DNA of 42,736 nt from Armatimonadota bacterium (GTDB taxonomy: Bacteria > Armatimonadota > UBA5829). Positions within the stretch are counted from its first letter, which is position 1. Each line of letters opens with the position of its first letter. The DNA lies in NCBI GenBank assembly GCA_026392045.1, contig JAPLCU010000042.1, positions 1-42,736 of the forward strand. Direction: 5' to 3'. Below, in pieces: positions 1 to 8,586 of this stretch. Below the pieces are notes generated by a model. That model was not told the origin of the DNA, ran no database searches, and saw only the letters and a program-made list of their open reading frames with translations. Position numbers and translations under genes: made by a program.

Positions 1-38
1 TTTAATCGGGACAGCCCGTCCCTTCCCTAACTCAAAAC

Positions 39-158
39 GTAAGAGCTCACTCTTAATGTTTTGTCATTCCGAACTTGATTCGGAATCTAAGCCTTAAGCT
101 AACAGATCCTGAATCGAGTTCAGGATGACAAGTATCCTCACGAAGAGTGAGCTCTTAC
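39..158. repeat. 120-bp palindromic repeat element
   Basis: The outer arms, 39-54 (GTAAGAGCTCACTCTT) and 143-158, are perfect 16-bp inverted repeats. Inside them a second imperfect pair runs from 61-88 and 104-131, about 23 of 28 positions pairing. The whole unit could fold into one long hairpin and has the form of a dispersed palindromic repeat or MITE. It contains no coding sequence and ends 70 bp before the channel gene. I saw no second full copy in the window. Confidence 0.7.
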
Positions 159-173
159 CTCAAAACTCATAAC

Positions 174-221
174 TCGCGCGAAGCGCGCGAATAGTATATA
201 ATTATCACATATAGGAAGGGG
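174..221 (+). promoter_or_regulatory. Upstream region of channel gene: small palindrome, TATAAT box and SD
   Basis: A perfect 7-bp inverted repeat (TCGCGCG-AAG-CGCGCGA, 174-190) is followed by a TATAAT hexamer at 197-202 and a purine-rich ribosome binding site (AGGAAGGGG, 213-221). The -10 box is good but no convincing -35 box lies 16-18 bp upstream. Calling it a promoter is therefore tentative; the palindrome could be an operator. Confidence 0.35.
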
Positions 222-227
222 TTGTGC

Positions 228-1238
228 ATGTCGCGAGAAATTGACGCTCTCAAACAATTCAGGCTGGCGCTGCTTGTGCTGGTGGCTTTGACGGTAGTGG
301 GCACTTTTGGTTACCATGAGCTGGAGAATATGCCGGTCTTGGACGCGCTCTTGGTCACTGTATCCACTCTTGGCACACTCAACTTGAGTCAACCAACGGA
401 TACAGCAGGTAAAGTGTTCGCCATCTGCCTGATTGTTTTCGGCGTGACCGCGGTATTCTGGGCGGGCGCCAGCTTGATCCAAACGCTGGTCAGCGAACAG
501 ATGTGGCATGCGCTGCAAAATAGGAAAATGCAAAAACAGATAGCAAAGATGCGAGATCATTTTATTGTGTGCGGATACGGACGAATGGGCCAGCAGATTG
601 TTAAGGACCTTCAGCGCGAAGGCACTGACCATTGCGTGATCGAATGGAACCCCGAACAGCTGCCGAAACTGGTGGCGCAGGATATTCCGTTTGTGGAAGG
701 CAACGCCAGCGACGACAAAGCGCTCAAAGCCGCTGGAATCGAACATGCAAAAGGCCTGATTACCGTGGCCCCGACCGACGAAGACAATGTATTTATCACG
801 CTAAGCGCCCGCGCGCTCAACCCCAAGCTGTTCATTGCCGCTCGCTCCATCCAGGAAGATAACGAAGGCAAGCTGCGCATGGCAGGCGCGGACAAGGTTA
901 TGTCGCCTTACGTGATGGGCGGAAAGAGAATGGCAACCGCAGCTCTTCGCCCCAACGTGCAAGATTTTGTCGAATTAGCAATGCACACGGATGATTTCAA
1001 GATGATGATCGAAGAACTGGTCGTCGGACCCGGCTCCAAGCTCATTGATCAATCGATAGGAAACTGCGGCCTCAAAAAAGCAACCGGTGTCACAATAATA
1101 GCCATCAAGCGAACCTCCGGCAAAATAATACCGAACCCTACCTCAGCCGAACTACTGCATGAGGGTGACGTGCTGATCGTGATAGGTGTGCCTAAACAGA
1201 TGGACAAAGCCTTAAAGCTGACCTGCCCAAAGGCGTAG
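228..1238 (+). CDS. Two-TM RCK-domain cation channel (TrkA-N/TrkA-C)
   Basis: A predicted inner-membrane ion channel regulated by a cytoplasmic RCK domain. From the ATG at 228 it has 336 residues: TM1 at about 12-30, a pore loop, TM2 at about 62-88, an RCK_N Rossmann domain beginning FIVCGYGRMGQQ (GxGxxG nucleotide site), and a TrkA-C domain over the last 80 residues. ATG 228 is chosen over the upstream TTG 222 because the SD AGGAAGGGG ends 6 nt before it. The pore loop is odd. Where potassium channels have TxGYGD, this protein reads STLGTLN, so the GYG signature is absent. Potassium selectivity cannot be assumed; it may be a nonselective channel or a sensor. The fold assignment is firm, the ion is not. 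Confidence 0.85.
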   Translation: MSREIDALKQFRLALLVLVALTVVGTFGYHELENMPVLDALLVTVSTLGTLNLSQPTDTAGKVFAICLIVFGVTAVFWAGASLIQTLVSEQMWHALQNRKMQKQIAKMRDHFIVCGYGRMGQQIVKDLQREGTDHCVIEWNPEQLPKLVAQDIPFVEGNASDDKALKAAGIEHAKGLITVAPTDEDNVFITLSARALNPKLFIAARSIQEDNEGKLRMAGADKVMSPYVMGGKRMATAALRPNVQDFVELAMHTDDFKMMIEELVVGPGSKLIDQSIGNCGLKKATGVTIIAIKRTSGKIIPNPTSAELLHEGDVLIVIGVPKQMDKALKLTCPKA

Positions 1239-1284
1239 ACCAAGCGCACGGTGTTTCTTGACCGTAGAGTGAGTGCGTCCGGTG

Positions 1285-1345
1285 GCTTCGGCAGCGACGT
1301 TGAGATGACATTAAAAGAAGAATTAGCGTTCACTGCTGCCGAAGC
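1285..1345. terminator. Inverted repeat between convergent genes, possible terminator
   Basis: Perfect 11-bp arms GCTTCGGCAGC (1285-1295) and GCTGCCGAAGC (1335-1345) are separated by 39 nt. They lie between the convergent ends of the channel gene and the small minus-strand gene, overlapping the last codons of the latter. A short A-run follows on the plus strand. The loop is long for an intrinsic terminator, so the role is uncertain. Confidence 0.3.
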
Positions 1346-1764
1346 AACAAAAAAGGGCTCCGTCCCATTTTCCCCCCAATCTTGCTTAATCGCATTAACA
1401 CGTCAAGCGCACGCGAGTTGTGGTAACGTTCGCCCAGCACCACCGAAATAAAGAAGCAAGCCGTGCTGCTGGCATAGAGCGGATATGTTTCTTCCAATAC
1501 AGGCAACAGAATTCGCTTTTGATCTCTGGATAAAGACGCCCAGTCACTCACAAAACGGAACAGCAGATGCTGTGCACCATCCATCGCCTGAAAGCCAGGG
1601 GTGCGCATGATTTCAATTGCTACTTGGAAAATACTATCCTCCAAGTGGCCCGGAATGAACATCATATGATCACCCCAGTCATCTGATATGACCTTCAGCA
1701 ACTGTGAATCGCCGCTCTCAACAGCGCGATGCAATGCACTTGAAAATTCTGACACATTAAGCAT
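1330..1764 (-). CDS. Hypothetical protein, 144 residues
   Basis: I do not recognise this family. The start is set at the ATG at 1764 (MLNVSEFSSALHRAVE), because a clear AGGAG lies 7 nt upstream. The longer reading frame to 1791 lacks a ribosome binding site. The protein appears soluble and alpha-helical, with no signal peptide or membrane segment. Its composition (several Trp and Phe, repeated helical blocks) resembles small helical-repeat proteins, but no catalytic motif is visible. It stands alone between the convergent channel gene and the esterase gene, about 60 bp from the latter's 3' end and on the same strand, so it could be read through from it. Confidence 0.6.
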   Translation of the reverse strand: MLNVSEFSSALHRAVESGDSQLLKVISDDWGDHMMFIPGHLEDSIFQVAIEIMRTPGFQAMDGAQHLLFRFVSDWASLSRDQKRILLPVLEETYPLYASSTACFFISVVLGERYHNSRALDVLMRLSKIGGKMGRSPFLLLRQQ

Positions 1765-1825
1765 ACGACATCTCCTAAGGTATAGGCACACGGACAGTTT
1801 TGGATTGCTTGCCGTAAGCTCCCCC

Positions 1826-3823
1826 CTACCAATTATCCGTTCTAAACGGCGACGCCGGAAGTCCCTCTTTGTTATAGAGTTTGTTGCCTACCGGGTTCAT
1901 CGAATACGCATAGCGAACAGCGGCTGGCTTCTCCACATTGGGGCTTGAGACAAGCACGGTTTTGCCATCAATCACCGCATCGGCCCAATACCATATCTTG
2001 TCTTCTCCGGCTATGGCAAAGGTCTGCAGCTTGGCGTTTTTTAGCTCGACGGTCGGCTTTATGCCTTCTTTTTCACCCACCATCAGCCCACTTCCGATGC
2101 AATCAAAGCTGATCCGAATCTTGCTGCCTTCCACTTTCATGCTCTTATAGAGCGGGCCGCTGTAGACCAGCTTTTTCTGGCCGTAGTCTTTCGCGAGCGC
2201 CCACAGCGCCAGCCTATCGCCAACATCCTGCTTATCTTTCGGGTGAATGTCGCCGGGGTTGCCCGGATCGGCGAGGTCTATTGCGACCGCCATGCCGGTG
2301 TTTTTCACGCTGAGCGTCCGCAACTGAGACTGACGAACCGTCGCCCAATGCACGCCGTCATCACCTGCAGGGTCCAAGCAAGGCCCTCTGAAATTGGCAA
2401 TCTGGGTGTAATAGAATGAGAAATCGCCCACTCCCCAAACGCTGCGCCAGCCATTTATCATACCGCGCAGTTTATAGAAATAGCTGTTTGGTTTGTCGCG
2501 CTCGTTGCCCTCGCCCTGATACCAAATTGCGCCCTTAATTCCATACGGAACGTGCGGCGCTATCATACCGTTATAGAGCGCGCTCGGCAAGAACGCATTG
2601 CCTGGCCCCAGAGGCTCCTCAGGCCAACCAGGGATCACAAACGCGACTTTATACTTCCACTGACCGGCGAGCGAGACTTTATCCTGGCCGGCAACGCTCA
2701 TAAACACCTCGTCCGGCTTGCCATTGATGCCGCCGTAGCCATCGGTGTCATAAACCCTCACCGCAATAACAGCCTTTCCTGCCTTCACCAATTCAGCGGG
2801 AACATTATACGTGCGAGCGAGCTTGTAATTATCTCCTTCGCCCACTTTAACGCCGTTCCAATATGTAATATCAGCATTATCCACTGGTCCGAGGCTCAAG
2901 ATCAGCTCTTTTCCGACCCAACTATCAGGCACGGTTACAGTCTTGCGGAGCCAGACGCAGCCGTCAATGCCAAGACCGTTGTTTTCCCAATTAGCAGGCA
3001 CGGGCATCTCTTTCCAATCGCTCTCATCGAGCGTGGCCGCTTCCCAACCCTTATCCTCAATCGGAGCTCTCATCTTTTCATCGCGAGCAGCCCTTTCGGC
3101 CTCATACTTCTTCTTCATCTCCGGGTAATTGGCAAGGGTATCATCAAGTTGCTTCAGCGCCGCGCCAAACTCCGGCTCCGCTTTCATCATATCTTTGCCC
3201 GTCCAGCTCTCGACCGGCGTACCGCCTATCGCAGCTTTAATCAAGCCGATGGGCACGCCGAGTTCCTTATGAATCCTTCGTCCGAAGAAATACCCAACCG
3301 CCGTGAATCCGCCTGCTGTTTCAGGCGAGCAAACTTCCCACTGCCCTTTGCAATTTTCCGCAGGCTCCGCAGGCGCTGCGTAATCTGTCCTGAATTGGCG
3401 AATTTGCGGGTATTTGGCGTCTTTTATCTCCTGCTCGGCATTAACAGTGCCGCCGAGGCCGAAATCCATATTAGACTGCCCTCCGCAGACCCACACTTCA
3501 CCTACCAAAATATTCTTAACATTGAGCGTAATGCCCTTAGATTCCACGCTCATCTCAAGCGTATTTCCTGGCTTCATAGGCTTTAACTTGAGCATCCATT
3601 TACCGGTCTTGGCATCGGCCTTGGCAGTTGCTTTCTGAGCGCCAATGGTCACAGTTACAATCGCGCCAGGCTCAGCCCAGCCCCAAATAGGGTCTTGAAT
3701 GCCTTGCTGAAGCACCATGTTATCGCTGATAATTGCAGGCAATCGAAGCCCCGTCGGCTGTTCCTGGGCCTGAACAGAGCCGCAAGCCAGCACACAAACC
3801 AAAATTATTGCAAATCTTCTCAC
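1826..3823 (-). CDS. Secreted sialate O-acetylesterase (SGNH hydrolase family)
   Basis: Predicted to remove O-acetyl groups from sialic acids or related acetylated sugars outside the cytoplasm. A GTG start at 3823 is supported by GAGGAGG 8 nt upstream. Residues 1-20 form a signal peptide ending SVQAQ. An N-terminal beta domain precedes the SGNH core: GQSNMDFG carries the nucleophile (Ser117), GGTPVESW follows, and near the C-terminus DIHP supplies the Asp-His pair. A jelly-roll segment like that of beta-galactosidases is inserted at about residues 265-375 (DESDWKEMPVP through VRVYDTDG), a known arrangement in large bacterial members. Length (665 residues) fits that long subfamily. No sialidase or transport partner is adjacent, so the natural substrate is inferred from the family. 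Confidence 0.88.
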   Translation of the reverse strand: MRRFAIILVCVLACGSVQAQEQPTGLRLPAIISDNMVLQQGIQDPIWGWAEPGAIVTVTIGAQKATAKADAKTGKWMLKLKPMKPGNTLEMSVESKGITLNVKNILVGEVWVCGGQSNMDFGLGGTVNAEQEIKDAKYPQIRQFRTDYAAPAEPAENCKGQWEVCSPETAGGFTAVGYFFGRRIHKELGVPIGLIKAAIGGTPVESWTGKDMMKAEPEFGAALKQLDDTLANYPEMKKKYEAERAARDEKMRAPIEDKGWEAATLDESDWKEMPVPANWENNGLGIDGCVWLRKTVTVPDSWVGKELILSLGPVDNADITYWNGVKVGEGDNYKLARTYNVPAELVKAGKAVIAVRVYDTDGYGGINGKPDEVFMSVAGQDKVSLAGQWKYKVAFVIPGWPEEPLGPGNAFLPSALYNGMIAPHVPYGIKGAIWYQGEGNERDKPNSYFYKLRGMINGWRSVWGVGDFSFYYTQIANFRGPCLDPAGDDGVHWATVRQSQLRTLSVKNTGMAVAIDLADPGNPGDIHPKDKQDVGDRLALWALAKDYGQKKLVYSGPLYKSMKVEGSKIRISFDCIGSGLMVGEKEGIKPTVELKNAKLQTFAIAGEDKIWYWADAVIDGKTVLVSSPNVEKPAAVRYAYSMNPVGNKLYNKEGLPASPFRTDNW

Positions 3824-3905
3824 AGCAAACTCCTCCTCTGGAATATTACTTACTTATCCACCACATGCCCAATCACCTGCAATAGCGCCGATAGAAAAGT
3901 CAGTT

Positions 3906-3963
3906 GTTTCGGGATTTCGGGATTTCCATTCCGCCTGCGGCTCCATTCAAATCCCGAAAGACC
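3906..3963. repeat. Degenerate hairpin repeat, first copy
   Basis: GTTTCGGGATTTCGGGATTT at 3906-3925 faces CAAATCCCGAAAGACC at 3948-3963, giving a TTTCGGGATTT/AAATCCCGAAA hairpin. A related pair, in the same order and orientation, lies at 8327-8340 and 8394-8409. It occupies the gap between the divergent esterase and oxidase genes. Confidence 0.45.
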
Positions 3964-4070
3964 TACACGCCAAATCACCTGCAAAAGAAACAAAATTTCA
4001 GCTATAACCTAGGAAAACGGCATTATTTGTCTAAGTATGTAATAATAGCATTCATAGCGAAAGCGAAACT

Positions 4071-5564
4071 ATGCCCGAAAATCTAATCCAAAACATCACA
4101 AATAACCATACCGACTACCTGAGCGATGAATCCAGACGCTTCGGCACGGCGCGCTCGATATCATTTCCCAAATCCGAAGCCGAGGTTATTCAGGTAATCA
4201 AAGATATTCGCTCGCAGGGCGAAACCATTACGACCCAGGGAGCGCGCACGGGCATCGTGGCCGGGGCAGTGCCTTTCGGCGGGCATATTCTGAATCTCAG
4301 CCAAATGAACGCAATAGGCGAAATTACGCCCGATGAAGCATCAGGGGAACATCGAATTACTGTCGAGCCCGGAGCAACCTTAGACGAAATTCGAGCCAAA
4401 ATAGCGCCCACCAGCCTTTTCTTTCCACCCGACCCCACCGAGACAACCGCGACCATCGGCGGAATGACGGCCTGCAATGCATCCGGCGCAAAAACTTACT
4501 TCTACGGCTCCACCCGTAACTGGATTACATCGCTGCGCGCTGTCCTCGCCGACGGCGACACCCTAACACTCAAGCGTGGTGAAAACTTTGCGCAAGGCAG
4601 ACATTTCTCGCTCACTACGGAGCAAGGCCAAACAATCGCCGGTCCCCTACCCTCCTATGAACAGCCAAAGGTCAAAACCGCCGCCGGGTATTATGTGGCA
4701 GATAATATGGACATTATCGATCTCTTCATCGGAATGGAGGGCACACTGGGGGTCATCACCGAGATCGAACTCCGCCTGATTCCTCGTCCAAAGTCAATTC
4801 AGGCCCTGACGGTGTTCTTGCCCAATGAAGATTCGGCAATCAAACTGGTGCGGGCGCTTCGCGGGGAGGGCTCGGTAGCCATAGAATTCTTCAACTCAGA
4901 CGCGCTGGACTTACTGCGACATATAAAGACGGAATCATCTGCTTTCGAGAACATTCCTGCGCTCAAAGACAGCTTCAATACGGCAATCTATACCGAATTT
5001 CATGGAGAATCAGATGATGACCTCGAAGCAGCCGTTATGCGGGTAATGGAAGCGGCAACCGCCCTTGGAGGCAGCGATGAAGACACCTGGTACGCAACCA
5101 CAGACCGCGAAATGGAGCCGCTCAAAGCGTTTCGCCACGCTATTCCAGAGGCCGTAAACCTCATCATCGCCGAACGTAAGAAGACCTGCCCCGAGATCAC
5201 CAAACTTGGCACGGATATGGCTGTACTAGACGATCAACTGGAAACATCACTCGCAATGTATGACCACGGCCTGCAGCAATCCGGCCTGCAATCTGTTATT
5301 TTTGGCCATATCGGCAACAACCATCTGCACGTGAACATCCTCCCGCGCTCAATGGAAGAATACGAGCAAGGCAAGGCGCTCTACCTATCATGGGCGCAGC
5401 TCATAGTGGCGCTGGGCGGCTCAGCCTCAGCCGAGCACGGCATTGGCAAAATCAAAGCCCCGTTTCTACAGTTAATGTACGGTGACAAAGGCATCGCCCA
5501 AATGCGCGCACTAAGAAAGCTCTTTGACCCAAAAACCACGCTAAACCCAGGGAATTTGTTCTGA
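4071..5564 (+). CDS. FAD-binding oxidase of the GlcD/D-lactate dehydrogenase family
   Basis: A flavoenzyme that oxidises a 2-hydroxy acid such as glycolate, D-lactate or D-2-hydroxyglutarate. The 497 residues show the FAD_binding_4 (PCMH) domain first: TTQGARTGIVAG at about 54-65, then ETTATIGGMTACNASGAKT at about 124-142. The FAD-oxidase C-terminal domain follows, with GHIGNNHLHVN and SAEHGIGK near the end and the closing DPKTTLNPGNLF typical of the family. ATG 4071 has only a weak purine-rich stretch upstream, so expression may be modest. The usual partner, a CCG-domain Fe-S subunit (GlcF type), is not adjacent. A 3' fragment of such a gene lies at 16025-16273 and may or may not be related. 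The exact substrate is not determinable here. Confidence 0.88.
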   Translation: MPENLIQNITNNHTDYLSDESRRFGTARSISFPKSEAEVIQVIKDIRSQGETITTQGARTGIVAGAVPFGGHILNLSQMNAIGEITPDEASGEHRITVEPGATLDEIRAKIAPTSLFFPPDPTETTATIGGMTACNASGAKTYFYGSTRNWITSLRAVLADGDTLTLKRGENFAQGRHFSLTTEQGQTIAGPLPSYEQPKVKTAAGYYVADNMDIIDLFIGMEGTLGVITEIELRLIPRPKSIQALTVFLPNEDSAIKLVRALRGEGSVAIEFFNSDALDLLRHIKTESSAFENIPALKDSFNTAIYTEFHGESDDDLEAAVMRVMEAATALGGSDEDTWYATTDREMEPLKAFRHAIPEAVNLIIAERKKTCPEITKLGTDMAVLDDQLETSLAMYDHGLQQSGLQSVIFGHIGNNHLHVNILPRSMEEYEQGKALYLSWAQLIVALGGSASAEHGIGKIKAPFLQLMYGDKGIAQMRALRKLFDPKTTLNPGNLF

Positions 5565-5617
5565 TTTCGATGCGATGTGAGAATGGGCGGACACACGGGT
5601 GTACGGTATCATGAGAT

Positions 5618-5646
5618 GCTTCGGGACCACTTTTTCGTCCCGAAGC
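5618..5646. repeat. Hairpin repeat GCTTCGGGAC, copy 1 (possible terminator)
   Basis: Perfect 10-bp arms GCTTCGGGAC (5618-5627) and GTCCCGAAGC (5637-5646) surround a T-rich loop. The element lies 54 bp after the oxidase stop. A second copy in inverted orientation lies at 8495-8522, so the peptidase gene sits between the two. It may terminate the oxidase transcript, but no T-run follows the stem. Confidence 0.6.
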
Positions 5647-5737
5647 GCCCCAACTCCCCAACTTTTTGACCCCCAGGAGGTATTCCCACACCCATGTCGA
5701 ACTCATCATTGTAATTAATTCCCGGAGGATTGCCCCA

Positions 5738-8203
5738 ATGACAAAGATTATCCGTATCCTACTCGCAACCGCACTCATCCTAAGCACAGCAGCAGCCCTG
5801 GCAGCGCCCGCAAAGCCCTCGCCCATGTGGCAGCTATATCAGCGAGCGGAGCGCTTCGGCCAGATGAGCAGCCTGGTCTATAAATCAAGTGTCGACGCCC
5901 GCTGGATCGGCTCCACCCACAAGTTCTGGTACCGAAACGATGTCCGCGGTGAGAACGAGTTCATCCTGGTAGACGCCGAGCGCGGCGCACGCGCCCCCGC
6001 ATTTGACCATGAAAAGCTGGCGGCCTCCCTAACCAAAGCCACCGGCAACCAGTTGACCAAGGGCAATCTGCCTTTCACATCCATAAGCTTTTCAGACGAC
6101 TTCAAAAGCGTAATCTTCCGTTTCGGCTCACAAGGGTGGAACTGCGACCTCCAAACCTACGAATGCGCCAAATGCGATGTCCCCAAGTCAACCGATACGG
6201 TGACCCCGCCAGCCCCACGGCGAGGCAACCCCGAGCGTGGCCGCCAGCCCGAAAACAACGGCAACGCCTCCATCAAGAACTTCAACATCTACCTGAAATC
6301 TCCTGACGGCACAGAAAAGCAGCTCACCACCGACGGCGATGCCAAAAACGAATACGCCAAACTCTCATGGTCACCCGACAACAAAACCCTCGCCGCATGG
6401 CGCACTCAACCCGGCGACAACCTGCCCATCTACACCATAGAATCCGCCCCCAAAGACTCCCTGCGCCCAAAGCTGCACCAAACCACCTATGCGCTGCCGG
6501 GTGACAAAATCGACAACCATGAGCTCTACATATTTACACCGGACGGCAAGCAAATCCGCCCAAAAACCGACCCCGTGACCTATGGCGAACAGCCGGAAAT
6601 CCGCTGGATGACCGATGGCCGCTTCTTCACATTCGAGCAAACCGACCGCGCCTACAAACGCGTGCGGGTGATGAAAGTGGACTCCCAGACAGGCGATGCC
6701 CAGGCCATATCAGACGAACAATCGGCCACATTCGTCTTCCCGCCCTGCGAGTTTTCCAAGTATCTGGACAAAACCAACGAGCTAATCTGGCCCTCCGAGC
6801 GCGACGGCTGGTGCCACCTCTACCTCTTCGACACGAACACCTGCACCCTCAAAAATCAGATAACCAAAGGCGAATGGGTTGTGCGCGGGGTGGAGAGCGT
6901 GGACGAAGCGGCGCGGCAGATCGTCTTCACCGCATGCGGCCGCGAGCCTGGCCAGGACCCATATCTATTACATTATTATAGGGTGAACTTCGATGGTACC
7001 GGCCTTACTTGCCTCACGTCCGGCAACGGCCAGCACACCATCCGCTTCTCGCCCGACAAGGCCTATTATCTGGACACCTACTCGCGCGCAGACCTGCCGC
7101 CGGTAACGGAACTGCGAATGACCGCCGACGGCTCCCTGATCTGCCCCTTGGAGCAAGCCGACGCAGCAGACCTCCTCAAGACCGGCTGGAAAATGCCCGA
7201 GCCATTTGTAGCCAAAGCAAGAGATGGCGTCACGGACATCTACGGCGTAATCTTCCGCCCGTCAAATCTCAATGCCAGGAAGAAATATCCGGTTATCGAA
7301 GACATTTACGCGGGCCCGCAGGGCTCATTCACGCCTAAGACTTTCTCTGCCAATCGCGGCAATCAGGCGCTGGCTGAACTGGGCTTTATAGTGGTGCAAA
7401 TCGACGGCCTGGGCACGGCGAACCGCTCCAAGGCATTTCATGATGTGTGCTATAAGAACCTGGGCGACAGCGGTTTCCCGGATCGCATACTATGGATGAA
7501 AGCTGCGGCTGCGAAGTATAAATATATAGACCTCACGCGGGTGGGAATCCACGGCATGTCCGCTGGCGGCTACAATTCGGCCCACGCTCTTCTGGCGCAT
7601 CCTGAGTTTTATAAGGTGGCAGTTTCGATGTCCGGCAACCATGACCATCGCACAGATAAGGTCTGGTGGAACGAGCTCTGGATGGGCTATCCCATCGGCC
7701 CGCACTACGCCGAGCAGTCCAACATTACTATGGCGAATAAGCTGGAGGGCAAACTGCTGCTGGTCCACGGCGACCTGGATGACAACGTGAACCCCGCCGC
7801 CGCCACCCTGCAGTTTGCAGACGCGTTAATCAAAGCCAATAAAGACTTCGACCTTCTCATCATACCCGGCATGTCCCATCAGGTCAGCCCCTACGAGCAG
7901 CGCAGATTGTGGGACTATTACGTGAAGAACCTCCAGGGCCAGGAGCCCCCCAAAGGCTATCAGCTAAACAACCCAGCCGGCGCCGAATGCAACATCACGG
8001 TTAAGAATCTATTGGACAAACCCATCGAGCTTTTCTGGGTAGCAGACGACGGCAAGCTGACCAAGTATCCCGAAGTAGGCCCCGGCCAGAAAATCCAACG
8101 CCATACCTACATAGGCCACAAATGGGAAGCCCACGCCGACGGCAAGCTAATATCAAGCTACACCGCCACTGCAAAAACGCTGGAATGGGTGGTGGCGGAG
8201 TAG
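5738..8203 (+). CDS. Secreted S9 (DPP-IV-type) serine peptidase with C-terminal VHL-beta-like domain
   Basis: An exported peptidase of the dipeptidyl-peptidase IV group, expected to release dipeptides from oligopeptides. The start is the ATG at 5738, with GGAGG 9 nt upstream; it begins a signal peptide (MTKIIRILLATALILSTAAA). A long beta-propeller region (about 30-480) precedes the alpha/beta hydrolase domain. The catalytic triad is visible: Ser608 in GMSAG, Asp681 in GDLDDNV and His714 in GMSHQ. Residues about 749-821 are an extra domain (CNITVKNLLDKPIELFWV ... YIGHKWEAHADG) that matches the beta domain of the von Hippel-Lindau protein in pattern: a strand, a W-x-x-x-DG turn, PG, and the Y-x-GH-x-W motif. 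Its role in a secreted peptidase is unknown. The gene is monocistronic, bounded by copies of a hairpin repeat. Confidence 0.9.
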   Translation: MTKIIRILLATALILSTAAALAAPAKPSPMWQLYQRAERFGQMSSLVYKSSVDARWIGSTHKFWYRNDVRGENEFILVDAERGARAPAFDHEKLAASLTKATGNQLTKGNLPFTSISFSDDFKSVIFRFGSQGWNCDLQTYECAKCDVPKSTDTVTPPAPRRGNPERGRQPENNGNASIKNFNIYLKSPDGTEKQLTTDGDAKNEYAKLSWSPDNKTLAAWRTQPGDNLPIYTIESAPKDSLRPKLHQTTYALPGDKIDNHELYIFTPDGKQIRPKTDPVTYGEQPEIRWMTDGRFFTFEQTDRAYKRVRVMKVDSQTGDAQAISDEQSATFVFPPCEFSKYLDKTNELIWPSERDGWCHLYLFDTNTCTLKNQITKGEWVVRGVESVDEAARQIVFTACGREPGQDPYLLHYYRVNFDGTGLTCLTSGNGQHTIRFSPDKAYYLDTYSRADLPPVTELRMTADGSLICPLEQADAADLLKTGWKMPEPFVAKARDGVTDIYGVIFRPSNLNARKKYPVIEDIYAGPQGSFTPKTFSANRGNQALAELGFIVVQIDGLGTANRSKAFHDVCYKNLGDSGFPDRILWMKAAAAKYKYIDLTRVGIHGMSAGGYNSAHALLAHPEFYKVAVSMSGNHDHRTDKVWWNELWMGYPIGPHYAEQSNITMANKLEGKLLLVHGDLDDNVNPAAATLQFADALIKANKDFDLLIIPGMSHQVSPYEQRRLWDYYVKNLQGQEPPKGYQLNNPAGAECNITVKNLLDKPIELFWVADDGKLTKYPEVGPGQKIQRHTYIGHKWEAHADGKLISSYTATAKTLEWVVAE

Positions 8204-8586
8204 GTGTTGGGTGATTGGGGATGGGGGTTTGACTGGGTCGATGGTTTGATAGTCTGATGGTCTGATGGCGGGGAAGGCAATGAAGCGCTGAAGCAGGGTT
8301 TCGAGGCTTATCTGTATAGCTGGAGGGTTTCGGGATTTCCGGGTTGGGTTAAACGCTTAGATTATGGTTTGATGGGGTTGTGGTTCAAGCCCTCAAATTC
8401 CGAAAGACCATCCAAAACTTTTCGCAGGATAGCGTGATAGGCCGATAGCCGGATAGAAGGGAAGGTATTTGTGCGCTATCGAGTAGAAGAGTTAGCTTCG
8501 GGACGAAAAACAGTCCCGAAGCATATAAATTATTGGCAAAAAGCAGGCATAAGTCTTCAGATCGAGTTTTTGCGACCGACAGCTAA
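8204..8586. other. Intergenic region with short repeats, no gene seen
   Basis: This 383-bp gap separates the convergent peptidase and permease genes. It holds a simple run of TGATGGTTTGATAGTCTGATGG-type repeats (about 8238-8268), the second copy of the TTTCGGGATTT hairpin repeat (8327-8340 with 8394-8409) and the hairpin at 8495-8522. I see no coding frame with a ribosome binding site. Confidence 0.6.
8495..8522. repeat. Hairpin repeat GCTTCGGGAC, copy 2 (inverted)
   Basis: GCTTCGGGAC (8495-8504) and GTCCCGAAGC (8513-8522) are the same 10-bp arms as at 5618-5646. The loop GAAAAACA is close to the reverse complement of the first copy's loop, so this copy is inverted relative to it. It lies 64 bp beyond the 3' end of the sugar-permease gene and may serve as a terminator for both convergent transcripts. 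Confidence 0.6.

Noticed and set aside
2552-3586. 344-codon open frame antisense to the esterase gene
   Set aside because: It has no ribosome site or recognisable motif and mirrors the esterase codons; the esterase has a signal peptide and catalytic motifs.
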